Shown: positions 33,701 through 43,057 of the stretch, one piece after another
Numbering within the stretch: position 1 is the first letter of the stretch
How the letters are laid out: every line of letters starts with the position of its first letter
DNA from: Austwickia sp.
Lineage (GTDB): Bacteria; Actinomycetota; Actinomycetes; Actinomycetales; Dermatophilaceae
Assembly: GCA_016699675.1 (NCBI GenBank)
Contig: CP064985.1
Coordinates: 1,426,001-1,490,000 of the forward strand
Direction of reading: 5' to 3'
DNA length: 64,000 nucleotides
Program-made: the position numbers and the translations under genes
The notes under the pieces: model-generated
Database searches by the model: none
What the model was told of the DNA's origin: nothing
The model's input: only the letters and a program-made list of their open reading frames with translations

Positions 33701-34583
33701 GGAACCAGGCCAGCTCCAGGCCGGCATGGAGATGCGCACCCAGGAGATGCCCACCGAGGACGAGTGGCGCAGGGCGGTGGAGCACGCCGGCCACCTCTTC
33801 GGGGAGAGCGTGACCCCCTTCCTCAGCCCCGCGGCGGTCGCCGACCTGGCCGAGCGCGTCCGGGCCCGCGTCGCGCAGACCATCGAGCCGGCGCGCGAGC
33901 TGGTGGGCCAGGTGCGTCGGGGGCTGGGGCGCGCCGGGTTGGCCCCGGAGGCCATCGACGGCTCGGCCCGGCTGGGCACGGCCGTGGCGGTCGCCGAGGC
34001 GCTCGACGGACTCACCCGCAAGGACGGGGTCGCCCTCGTGCGGGCGCTGGCGTCCGTCGAGGTGAAGCCCTCCCAGGGGCGCCACATGGGCAAGTCGCTG
34101 ACCAGCGCGCCCGCCGTGATCGACGCGCTGCGCCGCTTCGATTGGACGTGGCTGGCCGACCCCCTCGCCGCGCGGGCCGGCGAGGGCGACCGGGCCGACG
34201 CCGCCGGCCGCCTGCTCACCCGCCTGGGCGAGCGGCTCTCCGCCGACGAACTCGATCACCCGGCCGCCGCCGCCTTGGCCGACGTCGATCGAGACGTGCG
34301 CGACTGGCTGCGGCAGGCCCCGGCCGCGCCGCCGGCGCCAGCGCCGCTGCCGCCCCGCGAGGACCCGCAGGCCGTCGTGCTGCCCGCGGCGTCCCCCGCG
34401 GCCCCGTCAAGCGCGAGCACCTGGGTTGCGCACCCGGGCGGGGCCGCAGCTGCCCCCGCCACTGCGCCGCGCCGCTCCGGACAGACGGTCGCCCGGGGAC
34501 GAGACGCGTTGTCCGAACTCGAGGCCTACGTCGCCGCGCACCCGTCCGCGCGGATCGAGGTGACCTGGCGGGTGGTCGAGTGA
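30783..34583 (+). CDS. pglY: BREX type 2 ATPase (PglY)
   Basis: This 1266-residue protein begins MATLLRDLIDIPERTSATDY, with Walker A GSFGSGKS at residues 72-79 and Walker B VVLFLDELILWL (Asp268-Glu269). The pattern matches PglY/BrxC, the large AAA-type ATPase of BREX that assembles with the other components on DNA. The C-terminal tail (last ~90 residues) is Pro/Ala-rich. ATG 30783 shares its A with the pglX stop codon (TGATG), and the stop overlaps the pglZ GTG by four bases, so expression is coupled across the operon. A long reading frame upstream in the same frame within pglX is a GC-driven shadow. Confidence 0.96.
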   Translation: MATLLRDLIDIPERTSATDYVLRLSESVDEHAAAALEHYVVTEQLAAAFDTALGIVEQALATGESKGAYLEGSFGSGKSHFMAVLHAILRGDRAARDKEGLREVVVRHDADLTGRRLLPLAFHMLSATSFEERVFGSYVEQIRRLHPEAELPRVHQTDGLLRDADALRERLGDEAFFAGLGDTGPSGEASEGWGDFGSSSGWTAATYDAARHAPATDEARGTLVTALVDAYFSSFTKAADYVDMDEGLAEIARHAKSLGYEGVVLFLDELILWLAFGMSVPEFFRREVQKLTKLVESGSGRREIPLISFVAKQIDLRRWLADAGGSGAQQAMLEESLAFQKGRFPSIELGDANLPYVAHQRLLLPKDAAAAAQIADAFARIDRTPGVWRVLLDNVNTDEDNRGSDERDFKLTYPFSPALISTLRVLASAMQRERTALKVMQQMLVDRRDSLTVDDIIPVGDSYDLLVKGDALEPGVNALFASARELWGGKLQPLLRSTHGTTDAAIDAGQAPAPYYADARLAKTLLLSAIAPKVAALRGLTAERLAHLNHGSIVSPIPGGEARAVLGKVRTWAESIPEIHVDSAVADPTISVKLTDVDYESVVKKALVEDTEGRRRQLVQRLVAQELGVDETDHALDGSHPRAVLWRGTQREIDVIFGNVRDVSWLSDQAFEARPGTWRFVIDHPFDEAGHTTAEDMKRIDAMLTKEIDQRTVVWLPHFLSQARMDDLGRLVVLDWLLGGTGERWQQYASHLSEQDRLTALTILRSNRDTLTRSLRDALQQAYGAAPAQPGNLLEDAGHDSELTPLTRRVNVQRPVGAGLGDAFDRLIAQVWDATYPDHPRFPADTPVQRRDLTLIQRHVERAMNDADRRVPIEGDARALRRVGNTLGVGQTTDTHFVFGDPYLTPWATELDKALARRGDHDAPVRVAEARAWVADVGRGLTEPVSDLVILAWAALRQRVWYDAGGQPRATAPEPGQLQAGMEMRTQEMPTEDEWRRAVEHAGHLFGESVTPFLSPAAVADLAERVRARVAQTIEPARELVGQVRRGLGRAGLAPEAIDGSARLGTAVAVAEALDGLTRKDGVALVRALASVEVKPSQGRHMGKSLTSAPAVIDALRRFDWTWLADPLAARAGEGDRADAAGRLLTRLGERLSADELDHPAAAALADVDRDVRDWLRQAPAAPPAPAPLPPREDPQAVVLPAASPAAPSSASTWVAHPGGAAAAPATAPRRSGQTVARGRDALSELEAYVAAHPSARIEVTWRVVE

Positions 34584-37387
34584 GCGTGCCCGGCGCACCC
34601 GCCGTCCCCGAGGCCAGCCCGAGCACCATCCGGGCCATGGTCGACATGTTCGCGGACAAGCACGACCCCGGGCCAGTGGCGATTCGTGCCCGAGCGGCCA
34701 CGTCGTGGACCGGCACCTCGACGAAGAACGTGCCCATCACCGCCGTACCGGCCGGGTCCGCCCTCGCCGTCCGGGAAGCGCTGCGAGCGCACCGCGCCGG
34801 CGAATGGACCGTGATCCTCACCGATCGCGACCCCGAAGACCTTGGCGCGGGCATCCTGGCCCACCTGCTCAAGACCAAGGTCCACGCCATCGACGCGTGG
34901 GGCGCGGTCCAGGAGGTCTTCCGAGCCAGCCAGTCCGCCAGCTCCTTCGTGAGCATGCCGCACGGCCGCGACGTCGCCTTCGGGCTGATCCGCACCATGC
35001 CCCCGCAGGGTTGGCCCTCCGCGCCCGGCGGGGTGCTCACCCGCGAGCACGCCCTCGACAGCCTCCTCCACGAGCGGCTGGGCATCGCGCCCGACCACCA
35101 GGACACCGCCGGGCTGCTGGACTGGTCGCTCCGCGCCGACGCACCCTCCTCGCTGACCGGCCTGCGCCGCGACGCGGGCGACGCCCTCGGGGAGGCCGCG
35201 TTAGACCGGCTCGCCGAGGGGACCGGCGCCGCACGCGCCGCCGTACGGCCGCTGCTCGATGGCGACCGGATCAGTGACCTCGCCGCCGTCGGGCTCGTCG
35301 TCGCGCTGCTCACCTCCGAGGCGGTGCCGGCTGCCGACCGGCACCAGGCGGCCATCAGCCTCGCGCGCGGGGAACGCTGGTTTGATGGGCGCGTCTCCTC
35401 GGCGGATCCGGGGCTGCGCGCGTTCGGGACGGCCGTGGCGCGAGTGGTGAGCGGATGGATCGGGGACCCGCGCCTGCGCGAACGCGCGTGGGCCGTAGCC
35501 GACCGCGCCGACACCCTGCTGGCGGAGGTCGACGGCGCGGCCCTGGCGCGGTATTCGGACCTGCTGCCCACCGGCTATCGGCTGCGGGCCGACGACCTGG
35601 GCGGCGCGCTCTCGGCCCTGGTCGTCGACCCGCGCCCCGGCGTCGATCCGGGCCTGACTGGCGTCGAGGCCGCCTCGGCCGCTGTCGCGACCCATCTGCT
35701 GGCCGATCGCTCCCCACGGGATCACCAGGCGCTCGCCGCGGCGGTTCGCCTGGCGCGGTGGATCGCGACGCCGGACCGATGGACCCAGGCCTCGGCGAGT
35801 GATCCGGGTGCCGGCCTGGCCGCCCTGGCTCGACTCCAGGTCGACGACGCGGCCTGGGCCGATGTCGCGATCAACGTCGCCGCCGCCGGCGTCAGCGCGG
35901 ACATCCAGGCCCGCGGCATCGAACACGTCGCCACGGCCGCAATGGCCCGGCGGGAGACCCAGGCCCGCCTCTTCGCCGAGACCCTCGCCCGCGCCACCTC
36001 GCAAGACGTCGGTGCCGCGGAGGGGATCGTGGGGGAACCCTCGGACGGGGTCGTGCTCATCGAAGCGGCCCTGGACCGCGGCGTTGCGCCGCTGGTGGCG
36101 CAGAAGCGGCGCGTGCTCCTCGTGGTCCTCGACGGCCTGAGCTCCGGCGCAGGCACCGAAGTGGCCACCGACGCGCTGCGCCGGGGGTGGGAGGAGATCA
36201 GCCCCAGCGGCCGCCGCGGGGCCGCCATCGCGGCCCTCCCCACGCTGACTGAGATCAGCCGCGCCTCGCTCCTCGCTGGCGAACTCACCCGGGGCGGCCG
36301 CGAGTTCGAGGTCGCGTCCTTCGAGCGGTACGTCGACCAACGCCTCAAGCGCGCAGGGCGTCTGTTCCACAAGAAGGCCCTGGACACCGGGCGCAGCGGG
36401 CACGCCCTGGCTGCCGACGTGGCGGAGGCCATCGACGACCAGGCCGTCGGAGTCGTCGCCGTGGTCCTCAACACCATCGACGACGCGCTGGACCGGTCCG
36501 ACCCCGGCGGCACCACGTGGACGGCCGACGCCATCCGTCACCTGGAGCCACTCCTGGCCCGCGCTCAGGCGGCGGGGCTCACCGTGGTCCTCACCGGCGA
36601 CCACGGCCACATCGTCGAGCGACGCCTGGGACACCTGAAGCCCGCGCGGGATCAGAGCGACAGCGGTCGCAGCAGGAAGGCCCTCCCCGGGGCACACGTC
36701 GACCCCGCCGAGGAGGTGCTGATCGAGGGGCGACGAGTCGTACCTGAGGGACGCGCCGTGCTCGCCGTCTCGGACAAGCTGCGCTATGGCCCGCTCAAGG
36801 CCGGCTATCACGGCGGCGCCCACCCGGCCGAGGTCGTCGTCCCCCTCATCGTCCTGCAGCCCGCCGGCGCCGGAAGCGACGAGGGCGGCCTGCCCCCACA
36901 GGAACCGGCTTGGTGGCTCGGACCGGTGGAGGCGGCGGCGGACGCCGTACCGCCTGCCTCCCCGCCGCCCGCACGGTCCGCGCGGCGACGGGAGTCCCGA
37001 CAGGAGGAGCCGGCGCTCTTCGAGGTGGGCGAGCGGGCAGCGACGGACTCGGCGGCCGCCGGGTCATCCGCGAGCGTTGGGCGGCGCCTGGTGGGCGGTC
37101 AGGTCTACGCCGCGCAGGTCCACCTCTCGCCCCGCCTGCGCGTCACCGCCGACGCGGTGGCACGTCTCGTGGACGCCCTGCTCGCCACGCCGGATCGACG
37201 CCTGGGGCAGGTGCCCGCCGCCCAAGCCCTCGGTGTCCCGACGTCCCGCCTGCCCCGCGCCCAGGAACAGGTGAAGCAGCTCCTCAACGTGGACGGCTAC
37301 CCCGTGCTGCGCGTGGACGCCGACGGCACCACGCTCGTCCTGGATGAGCGCTCCTTGCGCGAGCAGTTCGGACTGAGCGGTGGTTGA
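34580..37387 (+). CDS. pglZ: BREX type 2 alkaline-phosphatase-superfamily protein (PglZ)
   Basis: This 935-residue protein starts at GTG 34580 (MSVPGAPAV, GTGA overlap with pglY). The central PglZ domain shows RVLLVVLDGLSSG with Asp518, and VVLTGDHGHIVERR with Asp674/His675/His677, the metal-binding positions of the alkaline phosphatase superfamily. PglZ is the most conserved BREX component after the methyltransferase and its phosphodiesterase-type site is needed for defence. The N-terminal part includes VILTDRDPEDLGAGILAHLL; the C-terminus has a short winged-helix-like region after a Pro/Arg-rich linker. The last 8 bp overlap brxD. Confidence 0.96.
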   Translation: MSVPGAPAVPEASPSTIRAMVDMFADKHDPGPVAIRARAATSWTGTSTKNVPITAVPAGSALAVREALRAHRAGEWTVILTDRDPEDLGAGILAHLLKTKVHAIDAWGAVQEVFRASQSASSFVSMPHGRDVAFGLIRTMPPQGWPSAPGGVLTREHALDSLLHERLGIAPDHQDTAGLLDWSLRADAPSSLTGLRRDAGDALGEAALDRLAEGTGAARAAVRPLLDGDRISDLAAVGLVVALLTSEAVPAADRHQAAISLARGERWFDGRVSSADPGLRAFGTAVARVVSGWIGDPRLRERAWAVADRADTLLAEVDGAALARYSDLLPTGYRLRADDLGGALSALVVDPRPGVDPGLTGVEAASAAVATHLLADRSPRDHQALAAAVRLARWIATPDRWTQASASDPGAGLAALARLQVDDAAWADVAINVAAAGVSADIQARGIEHVATAAMARRETQARLFAETLARATSQDVGAAEGIVGEPSDGVVLIEAALDRGVAPLVAQKRRVLLVVLDGLSSGAGTEVATDALRRGWEEISPSGRRGAAIAALPTLTEISRASLLAGELTRGGREFEVASFERYVDQRLKRAGRLFHKKALDTGRSGHALAADVAEAIDDQAVGVVAVVLNTIDDALDRSDPGGTTWTADAIRHLEPLLARAQAAGLTVVLTGDHGHIVERRLGHLKPARDQSDSGRSRKALPGAHVDPAEEVLIEGRRVVPEGRAVLAVSDKLRYGPLKAGYHGGAHPAEVVVPLIVLQPAGAGSDEGGLPPQEPAWWLGPVEAAADAVPPASPPPARSARRRESRQEEPALFEVGERAATDSAAAGSSASVGRRLVGGQVYAAQVHLSPRLRVTADAVARLVDALLATPDRRLGQVPAAQALGVPTSRLPRAQEQVKQLLNVDGYPVLRVDADGTTLVLDERSLREQFGLSGG

Positions 37388-38714
37388 GGTCTCCGCGCGA
37401 CGCCGTCGCTACATCATCGACGCCCTGCGTCGCGGCACGGTCCCGCAGGCGGGCCTCGACGTGCTCGCCGTGGGGCTGGACCGCTTCGCGGGCGCCCTCG
37501 ACGAGGACCTGGACCGGGTGGCCTCGGGAGGGGCTGTCTTCAAGGCCGTCCGCGGCGACTACGGGTCCGGGAAGACCTTCTTCACGCGCCACCTCGCCGA
37601 ACGGGCGCTGCAACGAGGCTTCGCCGTGTCCGAGGTCCAAGTCTCCGAGACCGAGACTCCCCTCCACCGCCTGGAAACCGTCTATCGCCGTGTCACGGAG
37701 ACCCTGCGCACCGCGTCGATCCCGCCGAGTGCTTTTCGGGCCGTGCTGGACTCGTGGTTTTACACCCTGGAGGAAGACGCACTCGAGGCGGATCCGAGTC
37801 TCGATGCGGCAGATGGCGTCGCGGTCGGCGCGGCCGTCGGGGGACTGGTGGAGCGGAGACTGGCCTCCGTCGCCTCCTCTGCGCCCGGTTTCGCGCTGGC
37901 GCTGCGCGGCTATGGGGTCGCATCGCTGAGTGGGGAGGCCGCGACCGCGGACGCCGTGGCGGCGTGGCTCGGGGGTCAGCCGCACGTCGCCTCCGCCGCC
38001 AAACGGGCCGCCGGGGTGCGCGGCGGCCTCGACCACTTCGGGGCGATGGGCTTCCTGCAGGGGCTCCTCACCGTGCTCCGCGACGCCGGGCACCCCGGGC
38101 TGCTGCTGGTGCTCGACGAAGTCGAGACGCTGCAGCGGGTCCGCGGGGACGTGCGAGACAAGGCGCTCAACGCCCTGCGGCAGCTCATCGACGACGTGGA
38201 CGGCGGCCGCTACCCCGGGCTCTTCCTGGTGATCACGGGCACGCCTGCCTTCTACGACGGCGTGTCCGGCGTGCAACGGTTGGCGCCGCTCGCAGGTCGG
38301 CTCGCGACCGACTTCACCACCGATGCGCGCTTCGACAACCCACGGGCAGTGCAGGTGCGGCTACCCGGCTTCACCCGGGACAGCCTGGTCGCCGTCGGCG
38401 CCCGGGTGCGGGATGTCTACGCGACCGGAGAGTCCGCCGAGGCCCGGCTGCGGGCCCGCGTCGACGACGACTACCTGGCGGCGCTCGCGGACGGGGTCAC
38501 GGGGTCCCTCGGCGGCAAGGTGGGGGTCGCGCCGCGGCTTTATCTGAAGAAGCTGGTGGGCGACGTGCTCGACCGCGTCGACCAGTTCGCGGATTTCGAC
38601 CCCCGCGCGCACTATGCGCTGACCGTGCGCCCGGCCGAGCTGACCGACGCCGAGCGAGGGGCCCGGTCCGGCCCGGTGAGTGCGCCCGACGACATCGACC
38701 TCGACATGGGCTGA
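37380..38714 (+). CDS. brxD: BREX system ATP-binding protein BrxD
   Basis: This 444-residue AAA-type ATPase begins MVEVSARRRRYIIDALRRGTVP (GTG 37380). Walker A is GDYGSGKT (59-66), Walker B is LLLVLDEVETLQRVR, and VITGTPAFYDGVSGV is the sensor region. The C-terminal PRLYLKKLVGDVLDRVDQF is typical of BrxD. In type 2 BREX, BrxD and the helicase BrxHI are the pair that replaces BrxA/BrxB of type 1; its exact step is unknown. It overlaps pglZ by 8 bp and is followed by brxHI after 3 bp. Confidence 0.95.
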   Translation: MVEVSARRRRYIIDALRRGTVPQAGLDVLAVGLDRFAGALDEDLDRVASGGAVFKAVRGDYGSGKTFFTRHLAERALQRGFAVSEVQVSETETPLHRLETVYRRVTETLRTASIPPSAFRAVLDSWFYTLEEDALEADPSLDAADGVAVGAAVGGLVERRLASVASSAPGFALALRGYGVASLSGEAATADAVAAWLGGQPHVASAAKRAAGVRGGLDHFGAMGFLQGLLTVLRDAGHPGLLLVLDEVETLQRVRGDVRDKALNALRQLIDDVDGGRYPGLFLVITGTPAFYDGVSGVQRLAPLAGRLATDFTTDARFDNPRAVQVRLPGFTRDSLVAVGARVRDVYATGESAEARLRARVDDDYLAALADGVTGSLGGKVGVAPRLYLKKLVGDVLDRVDQFADFDPRAHYALTVRPAELTDAERGARSGPVSAPDDIDLDMG

Positions 38715-38717
38715 CCC

Positions 38718-40799
38718 GTGACGAGCGCAGGCGCGGCCGGCTTCGACGACCTCGACCCCGTCCTCCAGCATCACGTCGTCAACACCCTCGGCTGGCGCGA
38801 GCTGCGGGCGCTGCAGCAGCACTCCATCGCTCCGATCCTGAGCGGACACGACGTACTCCTTCTCGCACCCACCGCCGGAGGCAAGACCGAGGCGGCGCTC
38901 TTTCCGCTGCTCACCCGCGCCTCCCGGGAAGGCTGGCGGGGCACCTCCATCCTCTATATCTGCCCGCTCAAGGCCCTGCTCAACAACATCCACGTGCGCG
39001 CGCAGGCCTATGCGGGATGGCTAGGGCGCCGCGCCGAGCTGCGGCACGGCGACATCGGCGCCGGTGCCCGCCGGCGCCAGGTGATCGAGCCGCCCGACCT
39101 TCTGCTGACCACCCCCGAATCCATCGAGGCGATGCTCGTCTCCGCGCTGAACGACCCGCGAGACCTCTTCCGCGACGTGCGAGCCGTGGTCGTGGACGAG
39201 GTGCACGCCTTCGCCGGCGACGATCGCGGCTGGCATCTCCTGGCCGTGCTGGAGCGGGTCGCCCGGATCGCCGGACGACCACTGCAACGCATCGGCTGCT
39301 CCGCGACGGTCGGCAACGCCCCCGAGCTGCTGTCCTGGCTGCAGGGCAGCAACCGTGCCGCGGGGGTGCCCGCCGCGGTCATCAACCCTCCGCCCGCGGC
39401 CGCGGCGCAGCCCGAGGTGGTGCTCGACTACGTCGGCGGCATCCCCAACGCGGCCGAGGTCGCCTCGCGGCTGTACGTCGGGGAGAAGCGGCTGCTCTTC
39501 GCGGACTCCCGCCGGGCTGTCGAGCGGCTGGCCGTGGAGCTGCGGGAGCGTGGCGTCGACACCTACGTGTCGCACTCCTCCCTGTCGCTCGACGAGCGGC
39601 GCCGGGCCGAGGCGGCCTTCGCTCAGGCCCGCGACTGCCTCATCGTGTCCACCTCGACGCTCGAGCTGGGCATCGACGTGGGCGACCTCGACCGGGTGCT
39701 GCAGCTCGGGGCGCCCAGTACCGTCGCATCCTTCCTGCAGCGGCTCGGGCGGACCGGTCGGCGACCCGGCGGCGTGCGCAACACGCTCTTCCTCGCCCCG
39801 GACGACGACGCACTCCTGCGGGCGGCCGGGCTGCTGTTGCTGTGGTCGGAGGGGTACGTCGAACCGACCATCCCGCCGCCCATCCCGCTGCACATCGTCG
39901 CTCAGCAGGTGATCGCCCAGGCTTTGGAACGCTCCGCCGTCACGGGGTCAGAGGCGTGGGAGCCGCTGGCGCCCCTCGGCGTCGCCACGCCGGCGGAATT
40001 CGACAAAATCCTGGCGCACCTGCACGCGAGCGGACACCTCGACACCGACGGGGGGCTGTCGTTCGTCGGGCCCGAGGCCGAGCGTCGCTACGGCCGCAAG
40101 CACTTCCTCGACCTGCTCGCCGTCTTCTCAGCCCCTCCCGAGGTGACGATCCTGCACGGCCGAGATGAGCTCGGGACGGTCGAACCGGTGACCCTGACGC
40201 GCCGCCAGGACGGGCCGACGGTGCTGTCCCTGGCCGGCCGGTCGTGGCGGGTCACCGGCATCGACTGGCCGCGGCGCCGCGCCTACGTCGAACCATCAGA
40301 CGCCCCCGGACGTACCACCTGGGGAGGCGGCGGAGCGGCGTACACCCCGCAGTTGTGCGACGCGATGCGGCGTGTCCTCGCGGGAGCCGACCCCGACGGA
40401 GTGGCGTTGACCCGGCGGGCGCGGCAGCGACTCGACCACCTCCGGGAGCTGCGCGGCGAGCAGGCGTGGTCGGCCGACCCCGTGGTGTTGACCGACGGCA
40501 CCGCGACGACCTGGTGGACGTGGGCGGGCCTGCGCGGCAACGTCCACCGGGCCGCGGCCCTGGACGCGATCGACCCGACGCTGCTCGCGGAGGGCCGGGG
40601 CGTCACCAACCTGGCGGTGCGGCTGCGCCCTGGCTGTCAGGCCGCCGAGGTGGCTGAGGCCATGAGGGAAGCCCACTCTCGATTCGGTGCGGACTTGGCG
40701 GGGGTACAGATCACGGTGAGCGAAGAAGCGCTGCGGGGACTGAAGTTCGCCGAGCTGTTGCCCGAGGCGATGGCTCGGCGGGTGCTAGCCGCGCGCTGA
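38718..40799 (+). CDS. brxHI: BREX Lhr-like superfamily 2 helicase (BrxHI)
   Basis: This 693-residue protein has helicase motif I APTAGGKTEA (Lys56), Ia CPLKALLNN, Ib TTPESIEAML, II DEVH (160-163), III CSATVGN, IV-V IVSTSTLELGIDVGDL and VI RLGRTGRRPGG, all intact. The remainder resembles the Lhr core with WH and beta-barrel parts. It is predicted to translocate on or unwind DNA during phage exclusion. GTG 38718 lies 3 bp after brxD. It is the last gene of the operon; the left inverted repeat of an IS1634-type element begins 37 bp after its stop, so the operon is intact at its 3' end. Confidence 0.95.
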   Translation: MTSAGAAGFDDLDPVLQHHVVNTLGWRELRALQQHSIAPILSGHDVLLLAPTAGGKTEAALFPLLTRASREGWRGTSILYICPLKALLNNIHVRAQAYAGWLGRRAELRHGDIGAGARRRQVIEPPDLLLTTPESIEAMLVSALNDPRDLFRDVRAVVVDEVHAFAGDDRGWHLLAVLERVARIAGRPLQRIGCSATVGNAPELLSWLQGSNRAAGVPAAVINPPPAAAAQPEVVLDYVGGIPNAAEVASRLYVGEKRLLFADSRRAVERLAVELRERGVDTYVSHSSLSLDERRRAEAAFAQARDCLIVSTSTLELGIDVGDLDRVLQLGAPSTVASFLQRLGRTGRRPGGVRNTLFLAPDDDALLRAAGLLLLWSEGYVEPTIPPPIPLHIVAQQVIAQALERSAVTGSEAWEPLAPLGVATPAEFDKILAHLHASGHLDTDGGLSFVGPEAERRYGRKHFLDLLAVFSAPPEVTILHGRDELGTVEPVTLTRRQDGPTVLSLAGRSWRVTGIDWPRRRAYVEPSDAPGRTTWGGGGAAYTPQLCDAMRRVLAGADPDGVALTRRARQRLDHLRELRGEQAWSADPVVLTDGTATTWWTWAGLRGNVHRAAALDAIDPTLLAEGRGVTNLAVRLRPGCQAAEVAEAMREAHSRFGADLAGVQITVSEEALRGLKFAELLPEAMARRVLAAR

Positions 40800-41581
40800 G
40801 GCTGCTCGTGCTTGGCGTCGTCGATGGAGAGGATCCTTGGCCTCAAACCTGACTTGCACATGTCGGGTGTGATTCTGCGGTCGGGCTCGCGTTTGTCCTG
40901 GTCAGGGATGTGCGGGGTTGGGCGTTGACACACTAACCGGGTGGGTAGCGTGCCTTCTCGTGGTGTTCCTGCGGAAGGTGCGGACGGCGTCGGGAGCGAC
41001 GGCGGTGCAGATCGCTGAGCGTGTTGGCGGGCGGGACAAGGTGATCGAGCATCTTGGGTCGGCGCATTCGGAGGCTGAGCTGGCGGTGTTGATGCAGGCC
41101 GGCCGCCAGAAGATGCATGAGGGCCAGGGCGAGCTGGATCTGGGCCTGGGAGAGCGCGGTTCGCGTGAGGCGGTCGTGGTCGGGCAACGCTCGCGGGTCC
41201 TGATCGAGGTGGTTGAGGGAGCTTGGCGACAGCTCGGGTTCGACGTTGTCGGGGACGAGGCGTTCTTCCAGCTGGTGCTCGCGCGCCTGGTGGAGCCGAC
41301 CAGTAAGGCCGATTCGGTGCGGGTGCTGACCGAACTGGGATTGGCTGCGGCGCACCGCAACACGTTCACCGCGACGTTGAAGCGGTGTGGGCAGCGCGGA
41401 TACCGCGACCAGATCGCGACCGCCTGCTTCACCCAGGCCGCCACCAGTGGGGACGTGTCCTTGGTGCTGTACGACGTGACGACCCTCTACTTCGAGGCGG
41501 AGCACGAGGATGACCTGCGCAAGGTCGGTTTCTCCAAAGAACGCCGGGTCGATCCTCAGATCGTCGTCGGGTTGTTGGTCG

Positions 41582-41589
41582 ACCGGGCC
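41582..41589. repeat. 8-bp target-site duplication of the IS256 element, left
   Basis: ACCGGGCC occurs directly before the left end of the IS256 element (41582-41589) and again directly after its right end (43050-43057). One copy belongs to the original transposase codons GAC CGG GCC GGG. Eight bp is the usual duplication for the IS256 family. Confidence 0.9.
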
Positions 41590-43049
41590 GGGCCTGTCAA
41601 CTTCTCTGTGTAAGCGGGTCGGGCTTTCAGTAGGTCAGGTAGGGGTTGATGCGTTCGGGGTAGGCCACGGCGAGCTGGGCGAGGGCTTGCTTCCAGTTCG
41701 TGGTGACCTGGCCCTCGACGAGCCGGCCTGAGGCCTTGCGCTCGTTCGCGGGCTTGCCGCGTTCCTTGGCTCGTTCGCGGGCGCGGCGGTCCTCGATGTT
41801 GCAGATCGCCAGCCACAGCAGCTTGCGGGCGGCGTCGTCGGAGGAAGTGACCACGGTTCTTGGTCACCTTCCGCAGCTGGTAGTTCAGCGACTCGATCGA
41901 GTTCGTCGTGTAGATCACTCGCCGCAGCTCGGGCGGGAACGCCAGGAACAGGGTGAACCGCTCCCAGGCCCCGGTCCAGGTCGCGACCGCGTGGGGGTAT
42001 CTGCGGCCGAGTTCGCTGGCCTCGAACGCTCCCAGGGCGTCCAGGGCGGCCTCGGCGTTCGCGGCGGTGTAGACCGGCTTCAGGGCCGCGGCGACGGCCT
42101 TGCGGTCGCCGTAGGAGACGAACCGCATCGCGGCGCGGATCAGGTGGACCACGCAGGTCTGGACCAGTGAGTTCGGCCAGGTCGCCTCGATCGCCTCGGG
42201 GAAGCCCTTGAGGCCGTCGCAGCACACGATCAGCACGTCACGGACCCCGCGGTTGGCGAGCTCGGCGCAGACCCCGGCCCAGAACTTCGCGCCCTCGGTG
42301 TTCTCGATCCAGATGCCCAGGACGTGCTTGATCCCGTCCATGTCCACGCCCACGGCGATGTGCGCGGCCTTGTTGCGCACGTGCGCGCCGTCGCGGATCT
42401 TGACGATGATCGCGTCGAGGTAGATGACCGGGTAGAACGCCTCCAACGGCCGGTTCTGCCAGGCCATCACCTCATCGGCGATCTCGTCCACGATGTTGCT
42501 GATCGTCTCGTGGGACAGCTCGGTGCCGATCGTGGCCGCGAGGTGATGGGCGATCTCCCGGACCGTCATCCCACCCGCATACAAGCTGATGATCATGTCG
42601 TCGAGGCCGCCGAGGCGCCGCGCACCCTTGGGTACCAGCATCGGGGTGAACGTCCCCGCCCGGTCCCGAGGCACCTCCAGGGCGACGTCGCCGACCTCGG
42701 TCGAGACCGTCTTGGGCGTCGTGCCGTTACGCGAGTTCGGGAAGTGTTTCGCCTCCGGGTCGCCCTTGTCGTATCCCAGGTGATCGGTCAGCTCGGCCCG
42801 CAGGCCACGCTCGAGCGCAGCCTTGATCATCGCCGGCAGCATCCCGCCCTCACCGGTCAGCTGCACCTCACCGGAATCGATCCGGGAGAACAACCCGTCC
42901 AAGGCGCCAGAAGCCACCAGCTCCTCGGCCATCGCCGCCGTCGCCTCCGCGCCGTTCGTCGATGCCGTCATCTCGTCCATCATGCTCACGCGTACTGCGT
43001 CCTCTCGTGTCAGGCCCGAAGACCCTTACACAGAAGAGTTGACACCCCC
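41590..43049 (-). mobile_element. IS256-family insertion sequence (1460 bp)
   Basis: The ends GGGCCTGTCAACTTCTCTGT (left) and, on the other strand, GGGGGTGTCAACTCTTCTGT (right) form ~25-bp terminal inverted repeats with 21 of 25 matches by hand count. The element has an 8-bp target duplication (ACCGGGCC) and contains one leftward transposase gene. It sits inside the IS1634-family transposase gene. Length and ends fit the IS256 family. Confidence 0.93.
41627..42989 (-). pseudogene. IS256-family transposase with a C-terminal frameshift
   Basis: From ATG 42989 the protein contains the mutator/IS256 core: GLDDMIISLYAGGMTVREIAHHL, the first Asp in YLDAIIVKIRD, the second Asp in CCDGLKGFPEA, and the Glu in TTNSIESLNYQLRK, so all three DDE residues are present. 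After KNRGHF the frame goes wrong; the expected continuation SDDAARKLLWLAICNIEDRR to PERINPYLTY is in the next frame (41627-41854). A gain of one base or loss of two near 41850-41860 explains it. The first frame runs on to 41556 past the element end. No slippery A-tract suggests programmed frameshifting, so this copy is probably inactive unless the base is an error. Confidence 0.88.
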
Positions 43050-43057
43050 ACCGGGCC
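43050..43057. repeat. 8-bp target-site duplication of the IS256 element, right
   Basis: Right copy of ACCGGGCC; see 41582-41589. Confidence 0.9.

Noticed and set aside
22628..40799. DISARM, Dnd/Ssp or type I restriction instead of BREX
   Set aside because: The PglZ domain, PglX methylase and PglW NERD/kinase together with BrxD and BrxHI define type 2 BREX; DISARM or Dnd core genes are absent.
41556..42989. Programmed frameshift producing full-length IS256 transposase
   Set aside because: There is no slippery A/T heptamer or following structure at the break, and this family normally uses one uninterrupted gene.
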